Source: Gluconobacter sp. Gdi (lineage in GTDB: Bacteria; Pseudomonadota; Alphaproteobacteria; Acetobacterales; Acetobacteraceae). Taken from it: a DNA stretch of 64,000 nucleotides. Made by a program: the position numbers and the translations under genes. How positions within the stretch are numbered: position 1 is the stretch's first letter; each line of letters begins with the position of its first letter. Under the pieces are notes generated by a model. The model made no database searches, was not told the origin of the DNA, and worked only from the letters and a program-made list of their open reading frames with translations. This document shows positions 37,226 to 46,581 of the stretch, one piece after another. The stretch lies in NCBI RefSeq assembly GCF_014132155.1, contig NZ_BLJQ01000002.1, forward strand, positions 310,001 through 374,000. The letters run 5' to 3'.

Positions 37226-37259
37226 AAGCGGTGAGCCATTTTGGTTCACCGCTTTTTTT
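37226..37259 (+). terminator. Rho-independent terminator after murA
   Basis: AAGCGGTGAGCC / GGTTCACCGCTT with a 5-nt loop (one G-T pair) runs into seven T. Confidence 0.93.
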
Positions 37260-37398
37260 GTGGCTCGTGCATCTGAAGCCATCCGTTATGAAACGCTTCC
37301 TCTCTGTCGGGCGTAATACGTCAAACCCGAAAAGTCTTCCTTAGGCATTTGATAAATCCTCAAGGGATTGAATGCGGCAGAGTCAGGAGAAGCAGAGA

Positions 37399-38235
37399 AT
37401 GACGATTCCGACAGTCACGCTGAATGACGGCACAACCATTCCGGCGATCACGTTCGGAACCTATAAGCTCAATGGCGCTGCGGGCGTTGAAGCCATGAAC
37501 AGTGCCCTTAACGTGGGCTATGACGCTCTGGACAGTGCGTTCAATTATGAAAATGAAGGGGCAGTTGGCCGTGCTGTGCGTGAGAGCGGCCGCCCCCGGG
37601 AAGAACTGCGCGTCGCCTCAAAGCTGCCAGGCCGCCATCATGACTATGATGCTGCGCTGACAACGATCGAGGAATCCCTCTATCGCACGCAGCTTGACTA
37701 CTTTGACCTGTATTACATTCACTGGCCTAACCCGAAGCAGGGCAAGTACGTTGAAGCCTGGAAAGCCCTGATTGAGGCAAAGAAGCGCGGCTATATCCGA
37801 TCAATTGCCGTATGCAATTTTCTGCCAGAACATCTTGAGCGGCTGAAAGCCGAAACAGGCGTTCTTCCATCGATAAACCAGATTGAACTGCATCCCTATT
37901 TCCCGCAGGACGATATGCGGAAGTGGAACCATAGTCATGGAATCATTACGCAGGCTTGGAGCCCGCTGGGGCGCGCCAATGATCTTCTGACAAACCCGCT
38001 TTTAAAAACGATCGCTGAGCGGTTAGGCAAGGAAGTCGGGCAGGTTATTCTCCGCTGGCATCATCAAGTTGGTTCTGTGCCTATCCCCAAGTCTGCCACG
38101 CCTGAGCGCCAGATTAAAAACAGGTCCATCTTCGACTTTGCCCTGACAGAAGACGATATGAAAAAGATCGCCTCTCTGGCGCGTCCGGATGGACGCCTCG
38201 AAAACCAGGATCCTGCCACTTATGAGGAATTCTGA
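37399..38235 (+). CDS. Aldo/keto reductase (2,5-diketogluconate-reductase-like)
   Basis: A 278-aa NADPH-dependent reductase of the small AKR type with the full tetrad Asp45, Tyr50, Lys75 and His108 (IHWPNP), and the cofactor end IPKSATPERQIKN. In ketogenic acetic acid bacteria such enzymes reduce keto-sugars or ketogluconates that re-enter the cytoplasm; the exact substrate is not readable. AGGAG stands upstream of ATG 37399; the frame could start 9 codons earlier. Confidence 0.88.
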   Translation: MTIPTVTLNDGTTIPAITFGTYKLNGAAGVEAMNSALNVGYDALDSAFNYENEGAVGRAVRESGRPREELRVASKLPGRHHDYDAALTTIEESLYRTQLDYFDLYYIHWPNPKQGKYVEAWKALIEAKKRGYIRSIAVCNFLPEHLERLKAETGVLPSINQIELHPYFPQDDMRKWNHSHGIITQAWSPLGRANDLLTNPLLKTIAERLGKEVGQVILRWHHQVGSVPIPKSATPERQIKNRSIFDFALTEDDMKKIASLARPDGRLENQDPATYEEF

Positions 38236-38274
38236 GGCAGGTCGGGGCTTCTGAACCGGAAGCTCCCTTTTTCG

Positions 38275-39021
38275 TTACCCGCGTGTCAAAGCCCGCTGAA
38301 ACAGGGCATTCGTCCAGTTCATGGCCTGCAGGAAGAGAGCGGCGTCAAATCGTGGTGCTCCATCGCGGAGAAATGCATGTTGGGCGTTAACTTCATGCCA
38401 CTCCAGCCTGACGCCTGCCTCCTCAAGTCGATCCCGGATTATGCGCCGTCCAGCATAGGGAACATGCGGGTCTGACTGGCCCCAGACCATCATCAGTTCC
38501 CCTGTGATGTCTGTAGCCCGAATGAGCGAGTCATCGGACTTGCCTTCACCGAGCGTCGCTGAATGTAGGTCTGTGGCGTAAAAACACGCAGTCGCCTTAA
38601 CGGCCGGATGAAGAGCCGCCCGATAGGCGAGATGCCCCCCAAGGCATACACCGAAAGCACCAATGGCGCCTGTGCAGAAACTGCTGCCCTGTAGCCATTC
38701 GACCAACGCTGCCGTGTCAGAGTCAAAGGCTGAGACAGGCTTAGTGTATTTCAGGTCATTTCCGCGGTCGGTCCCATCCTTGTCATAGGCGAGGACAGTC
38801 CCGGCAGGTTCATATTCGTGATAAACCTCAGGGATTGCGACGAGATATCCCTGTCCCGCAATCATGGCGCCTAATCGTTCGATAGGTGCCGTGACCTGAT
38901 AGATTTCCGAAAACAGCATGACAGCCGGGAAACGTCCATCCTGAACCGGACGGAAGATGTGAACACGCATTGAGCCAGTAGGCGTTTGGAGATCGATTTT
39001 TTCGTCAGTTCTGATGATCAT
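38275..39021 (-). CDS. Dienelactone hydrolase family protein
   Basis: A 248-aa alpha/beta hydrolase with Cys nucleophile in FGVCLGGHLAY, acid Asp in GQSDPHVPY and His in NAQHAFLRDG, the order and spacing of dienelactone hydrolases. No aromatic-degradation genes are near, so a broader carboxymethyl-lactone or ester role is likely. The frame extends 21 codons upstream, but Met at 39021 suits the family. It converges on the aldo/keto reductase gene. Confidence 0.85.
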   Translation of the reverse strand: MIIRTDEKIDLQTPTGSMRVHIFRPVQDGRFPAVMLFSEIYQVTAPIERLGAMIAGQGYLVAIPEVYHEYEPAGTVLAYDKDGTDRGNDLKYTKPVSAFDSDTAALVEWLQGSSFCTGAIGAFGVCLGGHLAYRAALHPAVKATACFYATDLHSATLGEGKSDDSLIRATDITGELMMVWGQSDPHVPYAGRRIIRDRLEEAGVRLEWHEVNAQHAFLRDGAPRFDAALFLQAMNWTNALFQRALTRG

Positions 39022-39161
39022 GAGACGATCCACCCTGCGAGAGTTTGCAAGTAACGCATCTGGCTCTGTTTGTAGGCGGCCCACTGGCGTGCCGCAACGA
39101 CTTCGTCTGAAGAAAGGGTTTTGTACCGGTGGTTAATTTCAACCGGCACAGGATACCCTGA

Positions 39162-40640
39162 TCAGCCCTTTGGCGCGATGACGTCAGCGAGCGTTGCGGC
39201 TGTTCCACGGTCCTGCAAGCTCTGCCGCATTTCAGTGAAAAGCTGGACGAAGCCAGGGTTGTCAGTGAGGCCCCAGCCCGCAAAGACCCCCATATCCAGA
39301 GCGCGCGCCGGATCGGTGTCCGTCACCAGTGCACGATCTTCCCTGCTGAGACGAGGCTCTGTGACAGGGAAGTCCGCGTCCGTGTCGTCCCGGCCGTTCA
39401 TGTAGGCGCAGTAGCACGCCAGCAGGAATGCGATCCGGCGCATGTCGCTATTGTCTTTCACCACGATCTCGGCTGTCGGGCGAATAAAGACCGGCAGTTT
39501 GGATGTGCTGTCCGACGCAATGCGGAGAAGCTGATCGCTGACAGCCTTGTTCCGGAAACGTTGGAGCAGAAGGGCTCCATATTCCGGAAGGCTGATGCCC
39601 GGAGGAGCGGTCAGGTGCGGTTCTGAGTCAAAACCCAGAAACTGCTGAAGCAGACGGAAAAGGTTCTCGTCTTCCATGGCTTCGCTGACGAAGCGGTACC
39701 CCATCAGAACCGCGGGGAGGGCCAACATGGAATGAGAGGCATTGAGCATGCGCAGCTTGACCTGTTCGTACGGCTCAACATTGTTCGTGAACAGAACACC
39801 CGCCTGCTCCCAGGCCGGGCGGCCTTCCGGGAATTTGTCTTCCACAACCCATTGGATGAAGTCTTCGCAGAACAGCGGGGCGCGGTCTTCAATGCCGCTC
39901 TCACTATTGAGGCGAGCAATATCCGCCGGTCCAACCGCTGGGGTAATGCGATCAACCATGCAGGCCGGGAATGAGACGTTCCGGGAAATCCAGTCTGCCA
40001 GTTCGTCGTCTCGCAGGCGTGCGAAGGACAGGACGGCGTGGCGCGCAACCTCTCCATTTGACGGAACATTGTCGCAGGAGAGGATTGTGAAGGCATTCAC
40101 ACCGGCTTCACGACGCAGACGAAGGGCTTCGGTGAGGATACCAAACGCTGTTTCCGGCACTTCCCGCTTGAGGTCCGCAACGATGGTCGGATGGTCAGCC
40201 ATGAAATGGCCTGCCTCATCCATGTAATATCCGCCTTCCGTAATCGTCATGGTGACGATGCGGATCGCAGGATCTGTCAGGCGCTTCAGAGCTGCCAGAC
40301 GATCTGCGGGAGCATGGATGTATTCCACCAAAGACTTCACAACCCGGACGACATCCGGGCGCCCCGAGGGACATTCCCGGAGGGTGTAAAGACCATCCTG
40401 AGCCTGAAGGGCCTCGGCTTTCTGCACTTCAGAGGGCACATCCATCAGCCCAAGGCCAACAATGCCCCAGCTTTCCTGGCCTGGAAGTGCCAGTGTGCGG
40501 TCCGTATAGACGGCCTGATGAGCGCGATGGAAGTTGCCGACACTGAGATGGGCAATCCCCGCAGTCACCTTCTGGCGGTCATAAGGGGAGGTGAGGATGG
40601 TCTCTGGAAGATGGACCAGAGTTTCCGGGGTCAGTTTCAT
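39162..40640 (-). CDS. Long-chain mannitol 2-dehydrogenase family protein
   Basis: A 492-aa polyol-specific long-chain dehydrogenase with HLSVGNFHRAHQAVY at the nucleotide site, TITEGGYY, DNVPSNG and the catalytic Lys in EQVKLRMLNASHSMLA. It interconverts D-mannitol and D-fructose (or fructuronate/tagaturonate analogues) with NAD(P)H in the cytoplasm. Gluconobacter uses such enzymes as fructose reductase, consuming fructose left after sucrose cleavage; the coenzyme preference cannot be settled by eye. It stands alone, without a transporter beside it. Confidence 0.87.
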   Translation of the reverse strand: MKLTPETLVHLPETILTSPYDRQKVTAGIAHLSVGNFHRAHQAVYTDRTLALPGQESWGIVGLGLMDVPSEVQKAEALQAQDGLYTLRECPSGRPDVVRVVKSLVEYIHAPADRLAALKRLTDPAIRIVTMTITEGGYYMDEAGHFMADHPTIVADLKREVPETAFGILTEALRLRREAGVNAFTILSCDNVPSNGEVARHAVLSFARLRDDELADWISRNVSFPACMVDRITPAVGPADIARLNSESGIEDRAPLFCEDFIQWVVEDKFPEGRPAWEQAGVLFTNNVEPYEQVKLRMLNASHSMLALPAVLMGYRFVSEAMEDENLFRLLQQFLGFDSEPHLTAPPGISLPEYGALLLQRFRNKAVSDQLLRIASDSTSKLPVFIRPTAEIVVKDNSDMRRIAFLLACYCAYMNGRDDTDADFPVTEPRLSREDRALVTDTDPARALDMGVFAGWGLTDNPGFVQLFTEMRQSLQDRGTAATLADVIAPKG

Positions 40641-40772
40641 AATGGTTCTTCCGAACGAAAGGCCCGACCCTTTTAAGAAGAAGCTGTGATGAGGAAACTC
40701 TTTTTATGGAATATAAATTTTTTCTAATATTCCTCGCATCAATGAGAGGATTGATTAGGAAAACGAAAATAT

Positions 40773-41375
40773 TCATAACCTGAAATCAGATGCTTCCGCC
40801 ATGGCAATAAAGTCCGGCAATGCTTCTATACGCTCCAGCCATTGCTGAATGGCGGAATAGGGCTCCAGGGAAACGCCTCCTTCAGGTGCGCGCTTGATGT
40901 AGGCGTAACAGGCCAGATCGGCGAGTGTCGGTGTTTCACCTGCAAGAAACAGCCGCTGTTTCAGCTCATCATTCATGAAGGGAAGCAGCTTCGCAGCTTT
41001 GGCTTGAGCCGGGGCAATATCTTCCGGGCGTTTCCAGAGTGTCGCGGCACGCGCCATGGCTGGCCCATAGCGCAATTCACCCGCTGCAATGGAAAACCAC
41101 TTCTGAACCCGAGCCGCGCCGAGTGCATCCTCTGGCAGCCATGAACTGTCGGATGCATAGGTTTTCGCGAGATAGACCAGGATGGCATTGCTGTCCGTCA
41201 GGACGATATCACCATCTTCCAGGATCGGGATTTGCCCCAGCGGATTGAGCTTCAGCACCGCAGGGGACTGCATGGAGGCTTCTACAAAGCTGTAATCCAG
41301 CTTCAGGATCGACAGGAAAAGCCGGACGCGATGCACATGGCCGGACAGAGGAATTCCATAAAGACGTCTAGCCAT
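40773..41375 (-). CDS. Glutathione S-transferase family protein
   Basis: A 200-aa GST: thioredoxin-fold N-terminal domain (residues 1-75) with PLSGHVHRVRLFL and the glutathione-site LNPLGQIPILEDGDIVLTDSNAI, then an all-helical domain with the structural PTLADLACYAYI motif. The class is beta/theta-like, with Ser as possible catalytic residue near position 9. Two further Met lie upstream in frame; Met at 41375 fits the family. Confidence 0.86.
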   Translation of the reverse strand: MARRLYGIPLSGHVHRVRLFLSILKLDYSFVEASMQSPAVLKLNPLGQIPILEDGDIVLTDSNAILVYLAKTYASDSSWLPEDALGAARVQKWFSIAAGELRYGPAMARAATLWKRPEDIAPAQAKAAKLLPFMNDELKQRLFLAGETPTLADLACYAYIKRAPEGGVSLEPYSAIQQWLERIEALPDFIAMAEASDFRL

Positions 41376-41480
41376 GATCTGGTCCGGTAATGGTGAAAAG
41401 GACAGAGTGGCCATCGTGACGGAGACACGCAACGGCTTTATGGTCCTGTTTCATCTCATTTTAACTCAGGATCATCCGAC

Positions 41481-41951
41481 ATGAGTGCGCCTATCCATCG
41501 TCTGACCGTGGAAGATCTGGTGGAAACCGTTGAGTCGGTTGTCGCGTCTGAAACGGATCAGATTGCGAACATGGCCAATATCGCGGCCCTGCTGTTCGAG
41601 GCCTTGCCAGACATTAACTGGGCCGGATTCTATCTTTTCAAGGATGATCAGCTGGTCCTTGGCCCGTTTCAGGGGCGTCTGGCCTGTACGCGCATTCCGC
41701 TTGGGAAAGGTGTCTGTGGAACTGTTGCCCATCAGAAAACCACGCTTGTTGTCCCGGATGTGCATGCATTTCCAGGGCATATTGCCTGTGATGCTGCCTC
41801 GGCTTCCGAAATCGTGGTTCCCATCCTGCATGATGGAAACCTGATCGGAGTTCTGGATATTGATAGCCCTGTGAAGAACCGCTTCGATGCGGACGATCAG
41901 GCCATGATCGAAAAGATTGTCAGCGCCTTTGAAAAGACGCTGACAGCCTGA
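41481..41951 (+). CDS. msrC: Free methionine-(R)-sulfoxide reductase (GAF domain)
   Basis: A 156-aa stand-alone GAF protein of the fRMsr type, which reduces free Met-R-sulfoxide with thioredoxin. WAGFYLF starts the substrate pocket, and the three redox Cys are present in LACTRIPLGKGVCGT and HIACDAAS, with E-I-V-V-P-I then D-I-D-S completing the site. Its stop faces the LOG-type gene with 3 nt between. Confidence 0.92.
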   Translation: MSAPIHRLTVEDLVETVESVVASETDQIANMANIAALLFEALPDINWAGFYLFKDDQLVLGPFQGRLACTRIPLGKGVCGTVAHQKTTLVVPDVHAFPGHIACDAASASEIVVPILHDGNLIGVLDIDSPVKNRFDADDQAMIEKIVSAFEKTLTA

Positions 41952-41954
41952 TTT

Positions 41955-42509
41955 TCAGGCAGGAACGTTTTCGCGCAGATGGTTCATCAGCGCGGGAACG
42001 TCTTCTACAACGGTGAACAGCTTAAGTGTGTTGGGGGAGGCAAAGCCCTGCTCAACGGCATCGGTCAGGGTGCGGACAAGGGATTTTGCCCAGCCACCAA
42101 TATTGACGATGTAAATCGGGTCCTGATGCAGGCCGAGCTGCTTCCAGGTCAGAATTTCCATAAGTTCATCAAAGGTGCCGAATCCGCCCGGGATGATGGC
42201 ATACGCATCTGAAAGCTCGAACATGCGAGCTTTGCGGCTATGCATGTTGGGCGTCACCTCCAGCTCTGTCACGCCTTTATGCATGACTTCGCGGTCATGC
42301 AAGAACCCGGGAATAACGCCGATAACCTGCCCCCCTGCGGTTAGAGCGGCGTCCGCAACGGTTCCCATCAAGCCCACATGGCCGCCGCCATAAACAAGCG
42401 TAATTCCATTCTGGGCCAGAGCCGTTCCAAGTTCGGATGCACCTTCTGCATACACAGGGGAGTTGCCGAAGCGGGAGCCGCAGAAGACAGCGCAGGAACG
42501 GATGGTCAT
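41955..42509 (-). CDS. LOG-family nucleoside-5'-monophosphate phosphoribohydrolase (TIGR00730)
   Basis: A 184-aa Rossmann-fold protein with VYGGGHVGLMG, the R-K pair in MHSRKARM and the signature PGGFGTFDELMEILTW. Members cleave the N-glycosidic bond of AMP or cytokinin nucleotides. The long open frame upstream overlaps the MFS gene in another frame and should not be used; Met at 42509 gives the normal length. It overlaps no other gene and follows the MFS gene after 35 bp. Confidence 0.9.
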   Translation of the reverse strand: MTIRSCAVFCGSRFGNSPVYAEGASELGTALAQNGITLVYGGGHVGLMGTVADAALTAGGQVIGVIPGFLHDREVMHKGVTELEVTPNMHSRKARMFELSDAYAIIPGGFGTFDELMEILTWKQLGLHQDPIYIVNIGGWAKSLVRTLTDAVEQGFASPNTLKLFTVVEDVPALMNHLRENVPA

Positions 42510-42544
42510 AGGAAGCAGGTCCTGTAAGGAATCGGGCAGAACGC

Positions 42545-43741
42545 TTAGACGGCAGGCTTCCGCCCGAGCGAACGGCTGATGAGCACACCGACCAGACAGC
42601 ACACCGCAGTCGTGCCGAACATGGTCTTGTAGCCAGCAAACTCGATGACCTGCCCGAGCACAAGACCCGAACATGCAATCGCCAGATCAATGAAGATCGA
42701 ATAGGCGCCCAAAGCGGCCCCACGGTTGTGTGGGCCAGCACTGTTGACGGCCAGCACGCCGAGGGCAGGGAACAGGAGGGAGAAACCTGCGCCAGTCAAC
42801 GCCGCACCGATAAGAGCGGCCCCCTGGGACGGGAAAATCGCCAGACAGGCCAGCCCGACAGCTTCGATGAGCAGAGAGACGATCGCCACGAAGACGCCAC
42901 CACGCCGGGCAATCTGTGAGGCGAAAAAGAACCGGATAACAACGAATACGATACCGAAGACGGACAGCGCTGTTGCAGCGCCTTCCCAGTGCAGAACGGC
43001 ATAATACAACGCCAGAAAGGACGAGATGGCACCGAATCCGATGGAGCCAGCCGCCAGTGCCATGCCATGCGGCAGAACCACCCGAAGCGCGCGTGCAAAC
43101 GGAACAGGCTTTTCCGTGGCCGGGAGAGGCTTGATCCCTTTGTAAAAGCCGATCAGGGCAAGGCCAAAAAGCGGGAGAAGGGCAGACAGGATGCCGACCG
43201 AGACAATGCCGCCATAAGGATGAGGAAGCTGTGAGAGCTTGGCGCCAATCGGTGCACCAAGAGCAATGCCTCCATAAGAACAGATACCGTTCCACGAAAT
43301 GGCAATAGCTGTGTTTTCAGCTCCGGCCCGGCGGATATTCCAGACAATGACGCCCGTGGCGGCCCAGCTTTCTGCCCAGCCTAGAAACAGACGACTTAAG
43401 AGCAAAATTCCAAGGGAAACGGCTGGTGTCTCGCCTGACCAACCCGCACCGATCATCAGCAGACCTGAGATGAGGCATGTCACCAGTCCGCCTAAAACAA
43501 CCGGTTTGGGACCAATACTATCGACTAGGCGCCCGGCAGAAGGGCGCGCTGCGAATGTCGCAAGATATTGCAGTGAGAAGGCCAGACCAGCGATCGTCGT
43601 GCTATAGCCCAGCGTATGGTGCACGAAGATCGTCAGGACGGCATTGGGAAGTCCAATAACGATGTAAACCAGAAGATTGAACAGAACGACGGTAAGAACC
43701 CGCTTCGTCGGTGAACTCACCGGCGTTTCTTCCGCAGTCAT
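42545..43741 (-). CDS. MFS transporter
   Basis: A 398-aa carrier with twelve predicted spans. The first cytoplasmic loop ARPSAGRLVDSIGPKPV carries the MFS A-motif and FLGWAESWAATG lies in span 5. Overall it resembles the YhhS/YfcJ arabinose-efflux-like group. The substrate is unknown. It is probably cotranscribed with the LOG-type gene downstream. Confidence 0.87.
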   Translation of the reverse strand: MTAEETPVSSPTKRVLTVVLFNLLVYIVIGLPNAVLTIFVHHTLGYSTTIAGLAFSLQYLATFAARPSAGRLVDSIGPKPVVLGGLVTCLISGLLMIGAGWSGETPAVSLGILLLSRLFLGWAESWAATGVIVWNIRRAGAENTAIAISWNGICSYGGIALGAPIGAKLSQLPHPYGGIVSVGILSALLPLFGLALIGFYKGIKPLPATEKPVPFARALRVVLPHGMALAAGSIGFGAISSFLALYYAVLHWEGAATALSVFGIVFVVIRFFFASQIARRGGVFVAIVSLLIEAVGLACLAIFPSQGAALIGAALTGAGFSLLFPALGVLAVNSAGPHNRGAALGAYSIFIDLAIACSGLVLGQVIEFAGYKTMFGTTAVCCLVGVLISRSLGRKPAV

Positions 43742-43860
43742 GTCTTCAGTCTCCCGTCTTTGTAAGTAACTAACTGGTTACGTCCTGTCAGGCATAGGAC
43801 AGTTTGAACGATCCGTCACGGTCAATGGACCCCTCAGGTCCAAAAAACAACAGTATGTGA

Positions 43861-43887
43861 TCTCTCGGGAATGAACATCCCGAGAGA
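43861..43887 (-). terminator. Hairpin after the DUF2501 gene
   Basis: TCTCTCGGGA / TCCCGAGAGA is a perfect 10-bp stem with a 7-nt loop, 9 nt after the stop on the minus strand. The following bases are not T-rich, so it may be a weak terminator or a stability element. Confidence 0.6.
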
Positions 43888-43895
43888 AGGTGGCC

Positions 43896-44381
43896 TTAAA
43901 GCATGTTCTGCAGGCGGCTTGAAACCGCTGAGCACACTTTCTGGCGCAACGGCTCTGCCAGTGAGGACAGGGAGTATTGCTGGGACGTGTTCGTCTGGTT
44001 GCTGACGGCCTGAAGAATGCCCTGCTGGCCAGCACTGTATGCGGGGCTGTTGGTCACGCCTGCTGCCTGTGTGGCTGTGGAGAGAAGACCTGTGGCATTC
44101 GTGCCCGTGGCCAGGTTGTTCGTCACACAATAGTTCAGAACACCAGCAAGATTACTGGTGGATGTGGACGAAAGATTTGGCAGGCCGAGGGCACCCGTCA
44201 GGCCACTGGTTAGCTGTGAAGCCGTGCTCTGGGCTGCGGCCGTTGCAGCGGATGTCGCGGCAGCTTGCGTTTCCGGGTTCTGTGCAGCCGATACACCAGA
44301 CGTGCAGCCTCCAAGGGAGAGGGCGGCAATGGTGGCAATTGCACCGGTTGAGAAAAGGGCTGGCAGGCGGAACGGAACCAT
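43896..44381 (-). CDS. DUF2501 (YjjA-like) lipoprotein
   Basis: A 161-aa exported protein with a lipobox (LGGC, Cys26), a long Ala/Ser/Thr-rich linker, then the DUF2501 region: SNLAGVLNYCVTNNL, later QKVCSAV, the two Cys probably forming a disulfide. E. coli YjjA is the best-known relative and has no established function. AGGAG lies 9 nt before the ATG. Confidence 0.8.
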   Translation of the reverse strand: MVPFRLPALFSTGAIATIAALSLGGCTSGVSAAQNPETQAAATSAATAAAQSTASQLTSGLTGALGLPNLSSTSTSNLAGVLNYCVTNNLATGTNATGLLSTATQAAGVTNSPAYSAGQQGILQAVSNQTNTSQQYSLSSLAEPLRQKVCSAVSSRLQNML

Positions 44382-44446
44382 GGAATTTCATCTCCTGTGA
44401 AGACAACCAAGAGGCGCGATATGCCTCTTTTGTGTCCTAACAACGC

Positions 44447-45586
44447 TCAAAAGAGAGAAAGTGAGCGAAAAACCTGTCGATTTTCGGGGAGCGTCGTTTC
44501 TGGCTGATCGAAAGCAAGCTGCATCTGTGAACTCTCGTCCGGTATCTCCAGCGATGGCGCCGCGAGAGCCGATAACGTGAGGCCGAGAAGACGCACGCCG
44601 GGCACTAAAGGAAAAAGCGGCGTCAGGAGAGACTGCCCAACTTCGGCTAGAAGTGCCTCGGACCCAACGGAGACAGGCAGACTGCGGGCTCGCGTAATTT
44701 GGCGGAAATCTGCATATTTGACCTTGAGAGTTATGGTTCGGCCTGTGATCTGTTTGCGCTGGGCCTGTAGCCAGAGTTTGGTGGCTATCATTCCAAGAGC
44801 ATTGCGTGCGGCGGCTTCATCTCGCAGGTCTGTCAGATAGGTCTGTTCCGTTCCCAAAGACTTGCGCTCGCGATTAACCACGACGGGGCGGTCATCAATC
44901 CCGCGGGAAATGCCATGATAGAAGGAAGCGGCCTTTCCAAAGTGGCGCGTGAGCGTGAGCAGATCCATTTTTCGAAGGTCCGCACCGGTTTCGATGCCCA
45001 GAGCATTCATTTTTCGGGCAGTTGCCGGGCCAATTCCATGAAACTGGTCTACGGACAAACTTAGCACAAAATCTGGTCCCATTCGTGGCGTGATGACAAA
45101 AAGCCCATCAGGTTTGCGGTAATCGGACGCCAGTTTGGCCAGAAACCGGTTGTAAGAGACCCCAGCGGAAGCTGTAAGGCCGGTTTCTTTGCGGATGTCT
45201 GCACGAATGCGTTCCGCAACCAACGTGGCCGAACCATAGGCGCCCAGATAATCCGTGATATCCAGATAGGCCTCATCAAGTGAAAGAGGCTGGATGAGGG
45301 GCGTATATCGGGCAAAGATCTCGTGGATCTGCATGGAAACAGCGCGATAGACGTCAAACCTGGCCGGTACGAATACAAGATCCGGACAGAGGCGCTTGGC
45401 TTTCAGGGACGGCATTGCAGAGCGCACACCAAAAGGACGCGCTTCATAACTGGCAGCGGCAACAACGCCACGGGCCTCGCCCCGTCCAACCGCGAGGGGG
45501 CGGCCACGTAAGGACGGGTTATCTCGCTGTTCGACAGACGCATAAAAAGCGTCCATGTCGATATGCACGATCCGGCGGGACTCCAT
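44447..45586 (-). CDS. dinB: DNA polymerase IV (Y family)
   Basis: DinB performs translesion synthesis. The 379-aa protein has the acidic catalytic residues in HIDMDAFYASVE and SLDEAYLD, the steric-gate region, YNRFLAKLASDYRKPDG and the helix-hairpin-helix GIGPATARKMNALGI. The C-terminus ends in MQLAFDQPE and SLSLF, resembling beta-clamp-binding tails. The start at 45586 fits the E. coli protein. It is divergent from the Nudix gene with only 49 bp between; no clear LexA box (GTTC-n7-GTTC) is visible there. Confidence 0.94.
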   Translation of the reverse strand: MESRRIVHIDMDAFYASVEQRDNPSLRGRPLAVGRGEARGVVAAASYEARPFGVRSAMPSLKAKRLCPDLVFVPARFDVYRAVSMQIHEIFARYTPLIQPLSLDEAYLDITDYLGAYGSATLVAERIRADIRKETGLTASAGVSYNRFLAKLASDYRKPDGLFVITPRMGPDFVLSLSVDQFHGIGPATARKMNALGIETGADLRKMDLLTLTRHFGKAASFYHGISRGIDDRPVVVNRERKSLGTEQTYLTDLRDEAAARNALGMIATKLWLQAQRKQITGRTITLKVKYADFRQITRARSLPVSVGSEALLAEVGQSLLTPLFPLVPGVRLLGLTLSALAAPSLEIPDESSQMQLAFDQPETTLPENRQVFRSLSLF

Positions 45587-45635
45587 CTGTACAGTGTCGC
45601 CGATCAACAGGAACGAAACAAGATCGGATCAGTCC

Positions 45636-46202
45636 ATGAGCATCGAAGACGCCCGTCGCGCCGCTGGTTTCCAGACAGTCTCAAGCCGTCTGGCTTACAG
45701 CAATCCGTGGACGGCCCTGCGAGAGGACATCATCATTCATCCCAACGGCAAGAAGGGCCTTTATGGCATTGTCGAGCGTGGAGAGTTTGTGGTGATCCTG
45801 CCCATGCATGCTGATGGCCGCGTGACCCTGATCCACCAGTTTCGGTACCCAGTTGGGGAGCGCCTGCTCGAACTGCCAATGGGAATGTGGGAGACCAAAG
45901 AGAACGTCGATCCTGTCGAGCTTGCTCTTGGTGAACTCCGCGAGGAAACGGGCCTGCGCGCGGGCGAGATGATTCATGTGGGAACGATGTATCAGGGGGC
46001 CGGATATTCGAACCAGAAAGGCCACGTCTTCCTGGCACGTAACCTCACGCGCGGTGAAAGCGAGCTGGAAGACACCGAGCAGGACATCACGACGCAAGAC
46101 ATGACGCTGGGCGAATTTGAAGACCTGATCGCCCGTGGCGAACTTAAATGCATGGTGTCTCTGGCTGCCTTTGCGCTGATTCGCGCAAAGGGCCTGATCT
46201 GA
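45636..46202 (+). CDS. Nudix hydrolase, ADP-ribose-pyrophosphatase-like
   Basis: A 188-aa protein of the NUDT5/ADP-sugar group by overall shape (IHQFRYPVGERLLELPMG before the box, TMYQGAGYSNQKGHVFLA after it). The Nudix box is irregular: from GMWETKE nine rather than seven residues lead to GELREETGL, and the usual Arg is Gly. The three metal-binding acidic residues in ELREE remain. Substrate likely an ADP-sugar but unproven. Start Met at 45636; the frame extends upstream over dinB. Confidence 0.82.
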   Translation: MSIEDARRAAGFQTVSSRLAYSNPWTALREDIIIHPNGKKGLYGIVERGEFVVILPMHADGRVTLIHQFRYPVGERLLELPMGMWETKENVDPVELALGELREETGLRAGEMIHVGTMYQGAGYSNQKGHVFLARNLTRGESELEDTEQDITTQDMTLGEFEDLIARGELKCMVSLAAFALIRAKGLI

Positions 46203-46209
46203 CGTCCGT

Positions 46210-46503
46210 TCAGATTACCGTATCGAGAAACACAACTTTCGAGCCGCCGTCTTCAACCAGTGTTTCTATGGCCTTGTTGAAGACGCGGCCGTGCTCGTTG
46301 GAAATATGCGTTCTGAAAGCGGCTTCATCACGGTAGCTTTCCTCCACATAGAAAAAATCAGGGTCTTCTGCCAGTGTGTGCACAACGAAGCGCTCACAAC
46401 CGGGCTCAGCGCGCACATCGGCAGCTAGCGCGATCAGAAGGTCACGGACCTTCTCACGGCAGCCCGGCAGGGCTTTCATCGTGGCGTACAGGGATTTGGA
46501 CAT
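46210..46503 (-). CDS. Antibiotic biosynthesis monooxygenase (ABM) domain protein, quinol-monooxygenase-like
   Basis: A 97-aa ferredoxin-like ABM domain: ATMKALPGCREKVRDLL, EPGCERFVVH, the FFYVEESYRDEAAFRTH motif with conserved His, and a C-terminal strand. Dimers of this fold act as cofactor-free quinol oxygenases (YgiN-like) or heme-binding proteins. The stop converges with the Nudix gene at 7 nt. A Met five codons upstream is less likely. Confidence 0.8.
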   Translation of the reverse strand: MSKSLYATMKALPGCREKVRDLLIALAADVRAEPGCERFVVHTLAEDPDFFYVEESYRDEAAFRTHISNEHGRVFNKAIETLVEDGGSKVVFLDTVI

Positions 46504-46581
46504 CGATCTTATCCGCATTAATGGTCTGAAAAGCGTGTCATCATTGGGCCTCCTGACGATCTACATCAAGTGGGGCAGTGC

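Noticed and set aside
45587-45640. Possible LexA box between dinB and the Nudix gene
   Set aside because: GAAC followed after seven bases by GATC only half matches the alphaproteobacterial GTTC/GAAC repeat; not reported as an SOS operator.
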